Source: Halobacteriales archaeon QS_4_62_28 (GTDB lineage Archaea; Halobacteriota; Halobacteria; Halobacteriales; Haloarculaceae). From it: a stretch of 64,000 bases of DNA. Position 1 is the stretch's first letter; every line of letters begins with the position of its first letter. Shown piece by piece: positions 1 through 9,274 of the stretch. Position numbers and translations under genes: made by a program. The notes beneath the pieces are model-generated. The model saw only the letters and a list, made by a program, of their open reading frames with translations, made no database searches and was not told where the DNA came from. The DNA lies in contig PXRO01000047.1 in assembly GCA_003021685.1 (NCBI GenBank), positions 1-64,000 on the forward strand, written 5' to 3'.

Positions 1-285
1 CTCAACGGCGAGAGCGTCCTCCAGTTTCTACCGACTCAGGAGAAAGAACGGATCTGCGCGTGTTTCGAGGAGATCATCTTTCTTCTAGTCGGCTCACCGC
101 ATCTCAACCCAATCGAACCAGTCTGGAAGAGCCTCAAATGGGAATCCTCGTCTCTGATCGTGGAGGGCGCGGCCGAGTACCGCGCCCTCCTCGATGCCAT
201 CTTCACCAAATTGACTGAACGGCTGAGTTTCGCGGGCTCGTGGATCAAGAACCACCTCAGCGGATTCATTCAGAAGTTGCGTTAA
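1..285 (+). pseudogene. C-terminal fragment of IS630-type DDE transposase
   Basis: Frame 1 translation ...EEIIFLLVGSPHLNPIEPVWKSLKWESSSLIVEGAAEYRALLDAIFTKLTERLSFAGSWIKNHLSGFIQKLR*; 'SPHLNPIEPVWKSLK' is the typical IS630/DDE_3 signature. 5' part is outside the window or missing. Confidence 0.75.
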
Positions 286-286
286 C

Positions 287-916
287 CACTACAGCGGCCT
301 GCTCGACTTGACCTACTGCATCGATTCAACCGATGTGAGGGCGATGCCCGCCGATCAAGACGCTTCGAAGTGCTACGATCCAACCGAGGATGAGTACTAC
401 CACGGCTACGGCTGTACGATCGTCTCGGCCGGGCAAAAGATCCCGATTGCAGCGGAGTTCACCGAGAGCAAACAAGCACCGGAAGAGACGGCGATGCGCG
501 TCACGTGTGACACGCTCGCCGTCGAGCAACCGATCTGGATGGTCGGTGACAGCGCTTACGACACGCTCGACTGGCACGACCACCTGCTGGCCGCAGGGAT
601 CGTGCCAGTAGCCCCGTACAACGCGCGAAACACCGATGACCCGAAAGACATCGGATATAGGGTCGAAGACCGTATTGGGGAACACAGCGAGGACGTTCAG
701 CTGAAGCAATCAACCTTGGACGAGACGTACAACCGCCGTACTGGAGTCGAACGAACCAACGAATCAGTCAAGGACTGCGGCCTCGGGCGAACGCACGCCC
801 GAGGCCGCGTCCACGCACGAGCACAGGTGTTTCTTGCTCTGTGCCTTCGCCTCGTCGTCGCTATCACTAACTACGAACGTGGAGACAACCCGGGAAGTAC
901 CGTGGTCACGGTGTGA
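287..916 (+). pseudogene. 5'-truncated IS4/IS5-superfamily DDE transposase remnant
   Basis: HYSGLLDLTYCIDSTDVRAMPADQDASKCYDPTEDEYYHGYGC...VGDSAYDTLDWHDHL...YNRRTGVERTNESVKDCGLGRTHARG; catalytic-core-like segments, no N-terminal domain; frame is open up to the preceding IS630 stop. Confidence 0.7.
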
Positions 917-943
917 GACTCTATGACACCCTGTATCAGTCGC

Positions 944-2440
944 CTATAGATCATACAGATCTGTGTATTTATCTGTTGTATACTCGATGAAGGCCTCGGC
1001 AGACAGCATTTCACCGGTTACTCTCTGGATTAACTCCGGAGTCGTGTACCGCTGGCCGTGTTGGTGTATAGCTTCTCGATTCCACTCCAGAATTCGCTGA
1101 ATATCCCCCTCGCGGATTAACTCGCCGACACCACCGAGATCTCGCTCCAATGCAGCAGTGACTTGTGCTGCCAATGCGTTGCCGAGCGTATACGTAGGGA
1201 AGTATCCGATATTCCCTTGCGACCAGTGGATGTCTTGCAGACATCCTTCGGCGAGTGTCTGTGGTCTGACTCCGAAATACTCTTCAGTCTTGTCGTTCCA
1301 CGCCGTGGGGATCTCGTTGACCGCGATTTCGCCGTTGATGAGGTCACGTTCGATCTCGAAGCGAAGGAGAATATGTATTTGGCCCGTGAGCTCGTCTGCT
1401 TCGACCCACACGGGGTTCCGTTCCCGAACGTAGTTGACGCTCTCATAGGCCTCTTGGGGGGTCGCATCTATGTTAAGGAATCGCTCCTTGAGAATCGGCA
1501 AGAACACCTCCCAAAATGCCCGGTGAGCGAATACGCGATTCTCCCAAAACGCGGCCTGCGATTCGTTGACGAGGATGCCGCGATCCTTCCCAAGAGGCGT
1601 CCCGGATTTCTCTACGGGAAGACCTTGGGCGTAGAGGCCATGCCCCCCCTCGTGAGCAGTCGTATATAGTGTCTGATACAAGCTCTTCTCAGTCCACGTA
1701 CAGACCCGTGCATCAGACGGAAATCCGAACGTACCCGGCATATCGAACGTATCGAGGCGTCCTCGCTCCCAATCAAATCCAAATACGTCAAGCAAGTCAC
1801 GAGCGGCTGCTAACTGGGCGTCTTCCTCGTAATCACCGTGGATCACATCCGTATTGAGATCGGTCTCACTCTGGTGAATCCGGTCAAGAAGCGGGACGAG
1901 TCCGTCCTTGACAGCTAATATTGTCCGTTCAACCGTCTCAAAATCCAGTTGCGGAATGAACTCGGTAACGAGGGTCTCGTATGGTTCCGTCTCCGGATTG
2001 ACCGCATTCGCGTACTCCCGCTTTTTTTCGACTATCCTCTCCAGATGAGGAGCGAACACGCTGAAATCGTCCTCGTCTTTGGCTTTGTTCCATGCTGGAT
2101 GAGCCTCGGAAGTCAAATCAGAGAGGGCTTCTCTGATTTCAGTGGGAACGCAGGTCGCTTGGTCGTACTCCCGCCGAATTTCACGTACGACCGCAGATTC
2201 TGCATCGGTCAGTACAGCACCGTCGAGATCATCAAGCAGTTCACATACTTCGGGGTCAGTGATCTGCTCCTGTGCGAGAGTGGTAAGCGTGGACATCTGG
2301 TTGCTACGAAGATTTCGACCACCCTCTGGCATCGTAACGTACTGATCCCACTGGAGAATGCCATTCGCACTCTGAGTGTAGCTGTACCGCTGATAACGAT
2401 CAAGGAGGGCTTCATACGATCCATTCGCTGATTCAGACAT
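944..2440 (-). CDS. Carboxypeptidase M32 (thermostable carboxypeptidase Taq family)
   Basis: ~498 aa; HEGGHGLYAQGLP (HEXXH) and ESQAAFWENRV motifs typical of M32. Confidence 0.93.
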   Translation of the reverse strand: MSESANGSYEALLDRYQRYSYTQSANGILQWDQYVTMPEGGRNLRSNQMSTLTTLAQEQITDPEVCELLDDLDGAVLTDAESAVVREIRREYDQATCVPTEIREALSDLTSEAHPAWNKAKDEDDFSVFAPHLERIVEKKREYANAVNPETEPYETLVTEFIPQLDFETVERTILAVKDGLVPLLDRIHQSETDLNTDVIHGDYEEDAQLAAARDLLDVFGFDWERGRLDTFDMPGTFGFPSDARVCTWTEKSLYQTLYTTAHEGGHGLYAQGLPVEKSGTPLGKDRGILVNESQAAFWENRVFAHRAFWEVFLPILKERFLNIDATPQEAYESVNYVRERNPVWVEADELTGQIHILLRFEIERDLINGEIAVNEIPTAWNDKTEEYFGVRPQTLAEGCLQDIHWSQGNIGYFPTYTLGNALAAQVTAALERDLGGVGELIREGDIQRILEWNREAIHQHGQRYTTPELIQRVTGEMLSAEAFIEYTTDKYTDLYDL

Positions 2441-2589
2441 AGAGTGAAACAATAGATAGAGTCCGTATCAGTCCCCGGGTTCCAGACAGAATTACCTATA
2501 TGGGTGGCTGACGGTCTGGTCGCTCGGTACACGACCCGTACTGACTGTTGCTGGGTGATGAGTACGAAAACGATTCTATGACATGCTCA

Positions 2590-2672
2590 TAGCAGCATTT
2601 GCACGTCTTCACTCACCTGATCGCACGGCTGCACGCGATCGGATGAGAAATCAGTTGCAGACGCTACTGTAG
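2590..2672. repeat. Dispersed palindromic repeat, family 2 copy a
   Basis: atagcagcatttgcacgtcttcactcacctgatcgcacggctgcacgcgatcggatgagaaatcagttgcagacgctactgtag; near-identical to 37131-37213. Confidence 0.85.
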
Positions 2673-2675
2673 TGG

Positions 2676-3221
2676 CTACTCTGATTCGTCGGCCGGTTCG
2701 ACGCGCTTTCCTTCGGCCTGTGGAATAACTACCCGCTCTGGGTCTTCCCACTCGCGGTCGAGTTCCCGGCCCTCGAACAGTCGATCCAGAAAGACGGCCA
2801 GACCCGCGACCTCCGAGTGGGGCTGGTTGGTCACGCCGACGTTCCAGTCTGCCCGCTCGTACACCTCGAAATCGACCTTCTCTGCCCCGACGACGATCAG
2901 CAGTGGCTCGCTCCGGTGGGCCTCCCGGATCGTTGCCTCGACATCCTGCACTGGCTCGCCGTACATCGTCAGGTGGACGATACGCCCGTCCCAGTCGCGC
3001 AGGAATCGCTTTGGCCGGTCGGTCGCGTCGACCCAAAAGGGTCCGCCGAAACGGTCGGTGATGTCCTCGACGGTCCCGCGCTGGCTCGCACCGTGGTTGG
3101 CGAGGACGAGTCGATCCGCACCGAGGGCGCGGGCCGTTAGCCCGACGTGGGTCGTCATCCGCTCGTCCCGGCCCGGTCTGTGGCCGAGTCGAAGGACGGC
3201 GACCGCTGGTTCGTCTTGCAT
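2676..3221 (-). CDS. trm56: tRNA (cytidine(56)-2'-O)-methyltransferase
   Basis: AVAVLRLGHRPGRDERMTTHVGLTARALGADRL...LLIVVGAEKVDFEVYERADWNVGVTNQPHSEVAGLAVFLDRLFEG (SPOUT, Trm56). Confidence 0.93.
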   Translation of the reverse strand: MQDEPAVAVLRLGHRPGRDERMTTHVGLTARALGADRLVLANHGASQRGTVEDITDRFGGPFWVDATDRPKRFLRDWDGRIVHLTMYGEPVQDVEATIREAHRSEPLLIVVGAEKVDFEVYERADWNVGVTNQPHSEVAGLAVFLDRLFEGRELDREWEDPERVVIPQAEGKRVEPADESE

Positions 3222-3354
3222 ACCTCGTCCGAAGTGGGGCGGCCGTTAATTGCTGTCGGACCTGGCTTTCTCGACGGGAGACCGAACGAAGTGTGCTCTC
3301 TCATCGTCGTAGACAACCGGAAAAGACATTGGTGACTGTCTTACAGTATTCGAC

Positions 3355-4281
3355 ATGGATCTCATCGACAGGCGAATCCTCATCACCGGTGGGGCGGGAT
3401 TCGTCGGTTCGCACCTCGCGGAACGACTCGTCGACGACAATGACGTGATCGCCGTCGACAACTGCTCGAACGGGGCGGCGACGTGGCTTCCCGACGACGC
3501 CACGCTCGTCGAAGGCGATCTGACCGACCAGTCGTTCGTCGCCGACGTGATCACCCCTGATGTGGACATCGTCTTTCACTTCGTCGCCAACAAGAACGCC
3601 GCCAGCGACGACATTGGCCAGTACCGATACAACAACGAACTCACCGAGAACGTCGTCGAACGGATGGACGAAGTCGGCGTCGGCAACATCGCTTTCACGT
3701 CGTCCTCGACCGTCTACGGCGAAGCGCCGCGTCCGACACCCGAGGATTTTGCGCCACTGGAACCGATCAGTATCTACGGCGCGAGCAAACTCGGCGAGGA
3801 AGGGCTGCTCTCGGTGTACGCCCACAGCCACGACATGACGGCGTGGGTGTTTCGCTTCGCCAACATCGTCGGTCCGCGCCTCCAGCTCGGCGCTGTCATC
3901 CCGGATTTCATCGAGAAACTCCGAGATGATCCCGAGACCCTGGAAATCCTCGGCAACGGGAAACAGGAGAAATCCTACATGCACATCGAGGAGTGTGTCG
4001 GCGCGATGTGTCACGTCGTCGAACACGCCGAGCGGCCGTTCAACGTGTTCAACCTCGGGACGAAGACGACGACATCGGTGACCCGAATCGCCGACATCAT
4101 CAGCGACGAGATGGGCGTCGACCCCGAGTACGAGTTCACCGGCGGCGACCGAGGCTGGACCGGTGACGTGCCGAAAATGCGCCTCTCGATAGAGAAGCTC
4201 TCGGCACTGGGCTGGGAGCCGGACCAGTCCAGCGACGACGCCGTTCGACAGGCGACCCGGGAACTGCTCGACGGATACTGA
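3355..4281 (+). CDS. NAD-dependent epimerase/dehydratase (UDP-glucose 4-epimerase-like)
   Basis: RILITGGAGFVGSHLAERL Rossmann motif; YGASK catalytic motif. Confidence 0.92.
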   Translation: MDLIDRRILITGGAGFVGSHLAERLVDDNDVIAVDNCSNGAATWLPDDATLVEGDLTDQSFVADVITPDVDIVFHFVANKNAASDDIGQYRYNNELTENVVERMDEVGVGNIAFTSSSTVYGEAPRPTPEDFAPLEPISIYGASKLGEEGLLSVYAHSHDMTAWVFRFANIVGPRLQLGAVIPDFIEKLRDDPETLEILGNGKQEKSYMHIEECVGAMCHVVEHAERPFNVFNLGTKTTTSVTRIADIISDEMGVDPEYEFTGGDRGWTGDVPKMRLSIEKLSALGWEPDQSSDDAVRQATRELLDGY

Positions 4282-4316
4282 CTGGGCCTTGATCGACTTG
4301 CAGCGACGGAAAGCAG

Positions 4317-4323
4317 TATATTT
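4317..4323 (+). promoter_or_regulatory. TATA box for DUF2797 gene
   Basis: TATATTT ~26-32 nt upstream of GTG at 4349; spacing fits a leaderless archaeal transcript. Confidence 0.5.
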
Positions 4324-4348
4324 CACAGCCCACCCCGTAGCCACGAGT

Positions 4349-5104
4349 GTGCAAGTCGTCGGCTATCGGTCGCGCGTCGAACAGCCAGCGGCCCTCCTAG
4401 TGGCCGAAAACGGGCGTCTCTCGACTGAACGCCTCGTTCCGGGCAGCGACCTCTCGTATACGCTGGGCGAGCGCTACTGTGCAGGAACCATCGACGAAGA
4501 CAGCCACATCGCCTGCGACGCCGATAGAGCACCGTACTGTGATGCACACACCGACCGCTGGCCCTGTGCTCGCTGCCGGGGTGACTGCTCGATGCCACTC
4601 GAAACCTGCCACGAGGAGCACGCGATTTACCTGGCGGCGTTCGCGCCGGCGACGTTTAAAGTCGGCGTCACGCGGTCCTGGCGACTCGACCGCCGACTTC
4701 GCGAGCAGGGTGCCGACCGGGCCGCCCACCTCCGGACCGTCGCCGACGGACGCGTGGCACGACAGGTCGAGGCCGAGATTGCCGCCGACGTGGGTGACAG
4801 GGTTCGCATCCCGATCAAGATTGCCGGCCTCCACCAGACCGTCAACGAGGACATCTGGCAGGCGCTGCTGGACCAGTTCGAGCCAATCGAGACCTTCGCG
4901 TTCGAGTACGGCCTTTCGCTTTCTGCGCGCCCGCTGGCCGAGACGCTGCTCTCCGGCACTGTTGTCGGGACGCAGGGCCGGGTGCTGGTCCTCGAAAACG
5001 GCGATAGTGCCTACGCGGTCGACCTGAAGAATCTGGTCGGGTACGAACTGCTCGACGGCCGTACAGACCGGAACCTCCAGTCGGATCTCGGTGCGTTTCG
5101 ATGA
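4349..5104 (+). CDS. DUF2797 domain-containing protein
   Basis: CxxC-rich N-terminus, ...CHEEHAIYLAAFAPATFKVGVTRSWRLDRRLREQGADRAAHL...; GTG start preferred over the upstream start because of TATA position. Confidence 0.8.
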   Translation: MQVVGYRSRVEQPAALLVAENGRLSTERLVPGSDLSYTLGERYCAGTIDEDSHIACDADRAPYCDAHTDRWPCARCRGDCSMPLETCHEEHAIYLAAFAPATFKVGVTRSWRLDRRLREQGADRAAHLRTVADGRVARQVEAEIAADVGDRVRIPIKIAGLHQTVNEDIWQALLDQFEPIETFAFEYGLSLSARPLAETLLSGTVVGTQGRVLVLENGDSAYAVDLKNLVGYELLDGRTDRNLQSDLGAFR

Positions 5105-5160
5105 CGAAACCGTAAAATCAACACGGAAAACATTTATCGGTCGCTCGCGGCCACACTCGT

Positions 5161-6192
5161 GTGCAACGTGAAACAGCTATCGCTGGCAGCATGGTCGTTC
5201 TCCTGGTCGCCATGCTCGCCACACCGCTCGCGGTCCCCGGCATCCTCGAAGAGCCAACCGAGCGCGAGGACTTCAGGCGGAGTTTCCTCTCCCTCCAGAC
5301 GTCCGATTCGACGATAGCGGTCCGCTCCGTTCCCGGTGAGACCGTCGCCCTCCAGCTAGATACCCGACTCGCCCATCGGGGTGGCACAGCCGAGAACGTC
5401 ACGCTCGAAGTCAGGGCCATCGACGGCGAAACGGAGTTGCTCGCCGACAAGCAGCGCCAGTCCGTCGGTGATATCAGCGGCGAGCAATCGATATCGGTGC
5501 TGACGAACCTCTCCGTCGAACGACAGGGGAGCTACCGGATCGAAACGCTCGTCTACGAGAACGGAAGTCGTGTCGCCCGTGGGACACGGACGATCAGTGG
5601 CGTCGAGGCGCTCACTCCCGATTACGCCGACTCGTCGGTGGCGTTCGAGCGATTCGAAACGTCCGGAACGAACCTCCCGACGATCACCTACAGTATCGAC
5701 CGCGTGCAGGACAATCGGTCGACGTTGAACGTATCGTCGTACCTGACCAACTCCGGCGATCAGGCCGCCGGTGATGTTATCGTTGTCTTCCGGGCACGCC
5801 AGGCAGATTCGGACGCTGTCGCGGCCACGGCCAGGCGACAGATCGGTTCGATCCGTCCGGGCGAAACCGTTTCACCTGCTGTGACACTCACTGTACCGGA
5901 TGACTACAACTACTGGCTCGACGCGATGCTGGTGAAAGACGGCGTCATCATCGGCACCGCGACCGAAGCGGCGAACCTCGATCCGAGTGAGACACTCGAA
6001 GCGAACGAAACGCGCCGCGACGTCGAGTTCGATTCCGGTGATTTCGCCGACGAACAATCCACCGAACAGGAAGTAGAGAGAACGGAGCCACCGCGAGCGA
6101 CCACCGGGAGCGGCCCCGGATTCGGCATCGCGGCTACTCTCGTTGCACTGCTCGGGGCGACACTACTCGCACGGAGGCAGATCAATGACTGA
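5161..6192 (+). CDS. PGF-CTERM sorted surface protein
   Basis: N-terminal signal-like helix; C-term TTGSGPGFGIAATLVALLGATLLARRQIND. Confidence 0.8.
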   Translation: MQRETAIAGSMVVLLVAMLATPLAVPGILEEPTEREDFRRSFLSLQTSDSTIAVRSVPGETVALQLDTRLAHRGGTAENVTLEVRAIDGETELLADKQRQSVGDISGEQSISVLTNLSVERQGSYRIETLVYENGSRVARGTRTISGVEALTPDYADSSVAFERFETSGTNLPTITYSIDRVQDNRSTLNVSSYLTNSGDQAAGDVIVVFRARQADSDAVAATARRQIGSIRPGETVSPAVTLTVPDDYNYWLDAMLVKDGVIIGTATEAANLDPSETLEANETRRDVEFDSGDFADEQSTEQEVERTEPPRATTGSGPGFGIAATLVALLGATLLARRQIND

Positions 6193-6544
6193 CAGGCAAG
6201 CGACCGACGACCAATCGAACGAACAGGCGACCGATGACCAATCGAGCGAACAGGCGACCGACGACTCCGTTTCCGAACGAAGCGGGACGGACACCGCCGA
6301 GGAGGACGGTCCCCAGACGGGCGATTCGACAGCCAGTATCATCACCTACGCGCAGTGGGCCGCGTTCGCGATTCTCGTCCTCGTCGCGCTGGTGGCGACG
6401 TTCCGATTCTACTTCGCGACCTCGAACGCCATCAACAACTTCGTCACACGGCAGTACCGGCCCATCTTCCAGGCAGTGTTCAACCTCGTCATTCTACTGG
6501 CCAGCGGCCTCGGTCTCTCGGTGCTGGTTCGGCGGATCACGTAG
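6185..6544 (+). CDS. Small membrane protein, translationally coupled
   Basis: ATG at 6185 overlaps the upstream stop; MTDRQATDDQSNEQATDDQSSEQATDDSVSE then a TM segment. Confidence 0.65.
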   Translation: MTDRQATDDQSNEQATDDQSSEQATDDSVSERSGTDTAEEDGPQTGDSTASIITYAQWAAFAILVLVALVATFRFYFATSNAINNFVTRQYRPIFQAVFNLVILLASGLGLSVLVRRIT

Positions 6545-6583
6545 ACGACAATCCTTTTCCCGCCCGCACGCAAACGGCGGAGT

Positions 6584-7021
6584 ATGGCAGAAGACGAACC
6601 TGACGAGACAGAAGCACAATCTGACGAAGAGACGGCGACCGAGGACGGCGACGAGGCAAGCGAGGAAAAATCGTTCCGGGAACGGGTCGAAGAGATTCGA
6701 CAGGAGCGCGCCGAGGAGCGTGAAGAGGGCGAGGGCGAGGGAGAAATGAGCCGCGAGGAGCGTATGGAGGAGATGATGGGCGGCGGTGGCGGTCCCGGCG
6801 GCATGGGTGGCGGCGGCGGTAACCCGTTCGCACAGATGATGGGCGGCATGATGGGCGGTGGTGGCCCCGGCGGTCCCGGTGGAATGGGGCCCGGTGGCCG
6901 TGGTCGCGAGGAAGAGAGCAGCGACAACGAGGAACTGACGCGTGAAGTCCGGAAACTCCGCGACGAGGTCCACGATATTCGCCGGACGCTCGGCCGGATT
7001 GCCGACGCTCTGGAAGACTAG
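6584..7021 (+). CDS. Hypothetical protein with Gly/Met-rich low-complexity core
   Basis: MMGGGGGPGGMGGGGGNPFAQMMGGMMGGGGPGGPGGMGPGG between charged ends; haloarchaeal codon bias. Confidence 0.75.
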   Translation: MAEDEPDETEAQSDEETATEDGDEASEEKSFRERVEEIRQERAEEREEGEGEGEMSREERMEEMMGGGGGPGGMGGGGGNPFAQMMGGMMGGGGPGGPGGMGPGGRGREEESSDNEELTREVRKLRDEVHDIRRTLGRIADALED

Positions 7022-7026
7022 CAGCG

Positions 7027-7377
7027 TCACTCGTTGTACGCGAGACTCATGACCCACTGCGAGAAGGCGTCGCTTCTGGCGTCGACTTCCTCGTCACCGA
7101 TAAACGGTGAGAGCTGATCCCCGGCCATCAGCAGGGAGAAATCCAGATCGCGCGGTGCGGGCGTTAGATGGTACGTGTTGTGGCCTTCGTACACCGTCTC
7201 CTCGCGCTGGATCAGTTCCTTGTTGGCGAGGGCGTCCACGATACGACTTCCTTTCCGCGAGGACACGTCGAGTTGTTTCCAGAAGTCGCTCTGGTGGATC
7301 CCACCTGTCTCACGGATGAGTTCCAGACCGGCACGCTCGTCGTCGGAGAGTTCCGCCTCGATGGCTGCCATGCTCAT
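7027..7377 (-). CDS. MarR/HTH-type transcriptional regulator
   Basis: ELSDDERAGLELIRETGGIHQSDFWKQLDVSSRKGSRIVDALANKELIQREETVYEGHNTYHL wHTH pattern. Confidence 0.8.
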   Translation of the reverse strand: MSMAAIEAELSDDERAGLELIRETGGIHQSDFWKQLDVSSRKGSRIVDALANKELIQREETVYEGHNTYHLTPAPRDLDFSLLMAGDQLSPFIGDEEVDARSDAFSQWVMSLAYNE

Positions 7378-7404
7378 GTACTCCGTACTGGGGCGGTGCG
7401 GGGC

Positions 7405-8142
7405 TTAAACCTGACCTTCGACCGGTCGATAGGCAGTTTCACAGGGCGGCCCGTCGGCGTATCGATAGCGTCGGTCCGATCCGTCGACGAGGATCAGTGA
7501 CGACGAACGAGTGCCAAAGCCGTCGCCGTGGACGCAGACGCCGTACTCGTGGTCGGCAATGAGCGTCGCCGTTCGGTCGAGCCACTCCGGTCCGGTTTCG
7601 CCGGGTTCTGGCCGGAGTTCCCGGGCGAGACGGTCGGCGTTCTCGGCCTGTCGTTCGGCGTGGTCCTGTCCTTTGGCGGGGATCCGGTATCGGCCGTCTG
7701 CCCCGACGTTGACAACTACGTGGACGCCGGATTCGAGATTTCTCAGCGAAAGTTGCCCGTCCCACTCGGCGTACATCGCGGCTGTCTCGTCGGCGAGGAC
7801 GATATTGAACCCCTGGTACTCGTGGTCCCCGACAGCGGCCTCGACCAGGCGGGCGGCGTCCTCGGCCGTCTCCTGGCCGAGTGCATCCCGCACTAAACGG
7901 CCTCGCGAGCGCTCCCCGGCGAGTTCGGCATCGGTCCAGCGGTTCGTGATGGCGACGAACACGGCGTGTTCGTTGTAGCCAATCCAGGTGCCGCCGGCGT
8001 CCGCGTCGACGGGGGCGACGACAGACGCGTTCCAGCCTCTGACTGCCGGTGGTTCAGACGGCCTGTCGAGTCGTTCGTCCCGGTTTGCGCCCACGAGGAG
8101 CGACTGTTCGAAGGCTTGCCAGGCGAAGACGAGCGTACACAC
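7405..8142 (-). CDS. NRDE family protein (TANGO2-like)
   Basis: MCTLVFAWQAFEQSLLVGANRDERLDRPSEPP; ANRDE motif. Confidence 0.92.
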   Translation of the reverse strand: MCTLVFAWQAFEQSLLVGANRDERLDRPSEPPAVRGWNASVVAPVDADAGGTWIGYNEHAVFVAITNRWTDAELAGERSRGRLVRDALGQETAEDAARLVEAAVGDHEYQGFNIVLADETAAMYAEWDGQLSLRNLESGVHVVVNVGADGRYRIPAKGQDHAERQAENADRLARELRPEPGETGPEWLDRTATLIADHEYGVCVHGDGFGTRSSSLILVDGSDRRYRYADGPPCETAYRPVEGQV

Positions 8143-8235
8143 GGCCTCCCGTAGGACCCGGACTGGCTAAAGCGTGCTGTCGAGGACTGTCCTATCAGGG
8201 CTGCACTGGTAGTCCTTCAAAGGATTTCTAACAGG

Positions 8236-8315
8236 TATACTGTCGGACGGAAGTCCGATACATTTCGCCACCCCGGGGTGGCGAGAATCTTCAGATAGTT
8301 ACGTCCGACAGTATA
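8236..8315. repeat. Dispersed palindromic repeat family 1, copy A
   Basis: Perfect 14-bp TIR TATACTGTCGGACG...CGTCCGACAGTATA and perfect 20-bp core palindrome TCGCCACCCCGGGGTGGCGA (8265-8284). Confidence 0.9.
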
Positions 8316-8356
8316 ATGCGAAGTGCCTACATCGGGGCCGTCCGAAGGACCTGTCG

Positions 8357-9178
8357 ATGACAGAGAAAAAGCGACGAGACGTGCTCAGAACCGCTGCTGG
8401 CGTGACCGTGCTCGGAAGCCTCGCTGGCTGCAGTAGTGACGACGGCGGAACTGAAAACACGGAGGCGGTCACCGAGACCGCGACCGGAACGGAGACCGAG
8501 TCGATGGATGAGGGAACCGAGACCACAGCGACTGGAACGGAAGCGATGGGCGAGGGACGCCTCAGTGTGGCACACATGTCTCCGAACGCACCGAACGTCG
8601 ACGTGTATCTCGACGGCGAGGCAGTTCTCGAAGCTCTCGAGTACACGGATGTCAGCACGTACATGGCTGTCCCGCCCGCGACATACGATGTCGCCATCAC
8701 CCCAGAAGGCGAGAGCATCGACGACGCCGTCTTCGAGGGGACGGTCGTGGTCGAGGCTGAGGTCGATTATACGGTCGCTGCCCTCGGCGAAGTCGGCGAC
8801 GCCGGCGACAAACCGTTCGAACCGCTCGTCCTCGAAGACGACAACTCCGACCCGGGTGGCGACAGTGGCCGTGTCCGAACCGTCCACGCCTCGCCGGACG
8901 CGCCGGCAGTCGACCTAACCGCGAGTGAGGGCGCAGTGGTCCTCGTTGATGGCCTCGAATACCGCCAGACGGCGACCTCGACGGTCGAATCGGACGGCTA
9001 CACGGTCGAGGTCCGGAGCGATACGGAGTCGAACGACGGTGAGGTCGTGTACGACGAGGACATCTCGTTCAACGGCGGCAGCGTCTACACTGTCTACGCG
9101 ACCGGCTACCTGACTCCCGATGACGACCCGTCCGAAGAAACATTCGATCTCGTCGTGGCAAAAGACGCGTCGTACTGA
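8357..9178 (+). CDS. DUF4397 domain lipoprotein (two DUF4397 repeats)
   Basis: LAGC lipobox; GRLSVAHMSPNAPNVDVYLDGE and RVRTVHASPDAPAVDLTAS repeats. Confidence 0.88.
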   Translation: MTEKKRRDVLRTAAGVTVLGSLAGCSSDDGGTENTEAVTETATGTETESMDEGTETTATGTEAMGEGRLSVAHMSPNAPNVDVYLDGEAVLEALEYTDVSTYMAVPPATYDVAITPEGESIDDAVFEGTVVVEAEVDYTVAALGEVGDAGDKPFEPLVLEDDNSDPGGDSGRVRTVHASPDAPAVDLTASEGAVVLVDGLEYRQTATSTVESDGYTVEVRSDTESNDGEVVYDEDISFNGGSVYTVYATGYLTPDDDPSEETFDLVVAKDASY

Positions 9179-9256
9179 TACTGCCGGCTGTAACCTCGTG
9201 AAGATATTCGCTACCCCGGGGTGGTGAAATCGTTCACGGACGTACAGCCGGTAGTA
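9179..9256. repeat. Dispersed palindromic repeat family 1, copy B
   Basis: tactgccggctgtaacctcgtgaagatattcgctaccccggggtggtgaaatcgttcacggacgtacagccggtagta; 78 bp, 13/14 TIR. Confidence 0.92.
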
Positions 9257-9259
9257 TAA

Positions 9260-9274
9260 TACTGCCGGCTGTCA
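9260..9274. repeat. Family 1 half-arm adjacent to copy B
   Basis: tactgccggctgtca; includes the acyltransferase stop (tca = TGA on minus). Confidence 0.6.

Noticed and set aside
3301-4344. 347-aa minus ORF opposite the epimerase
   Set aside because: Antisense shadow; low-similarity composition and fully overlapped by a confident CDS.
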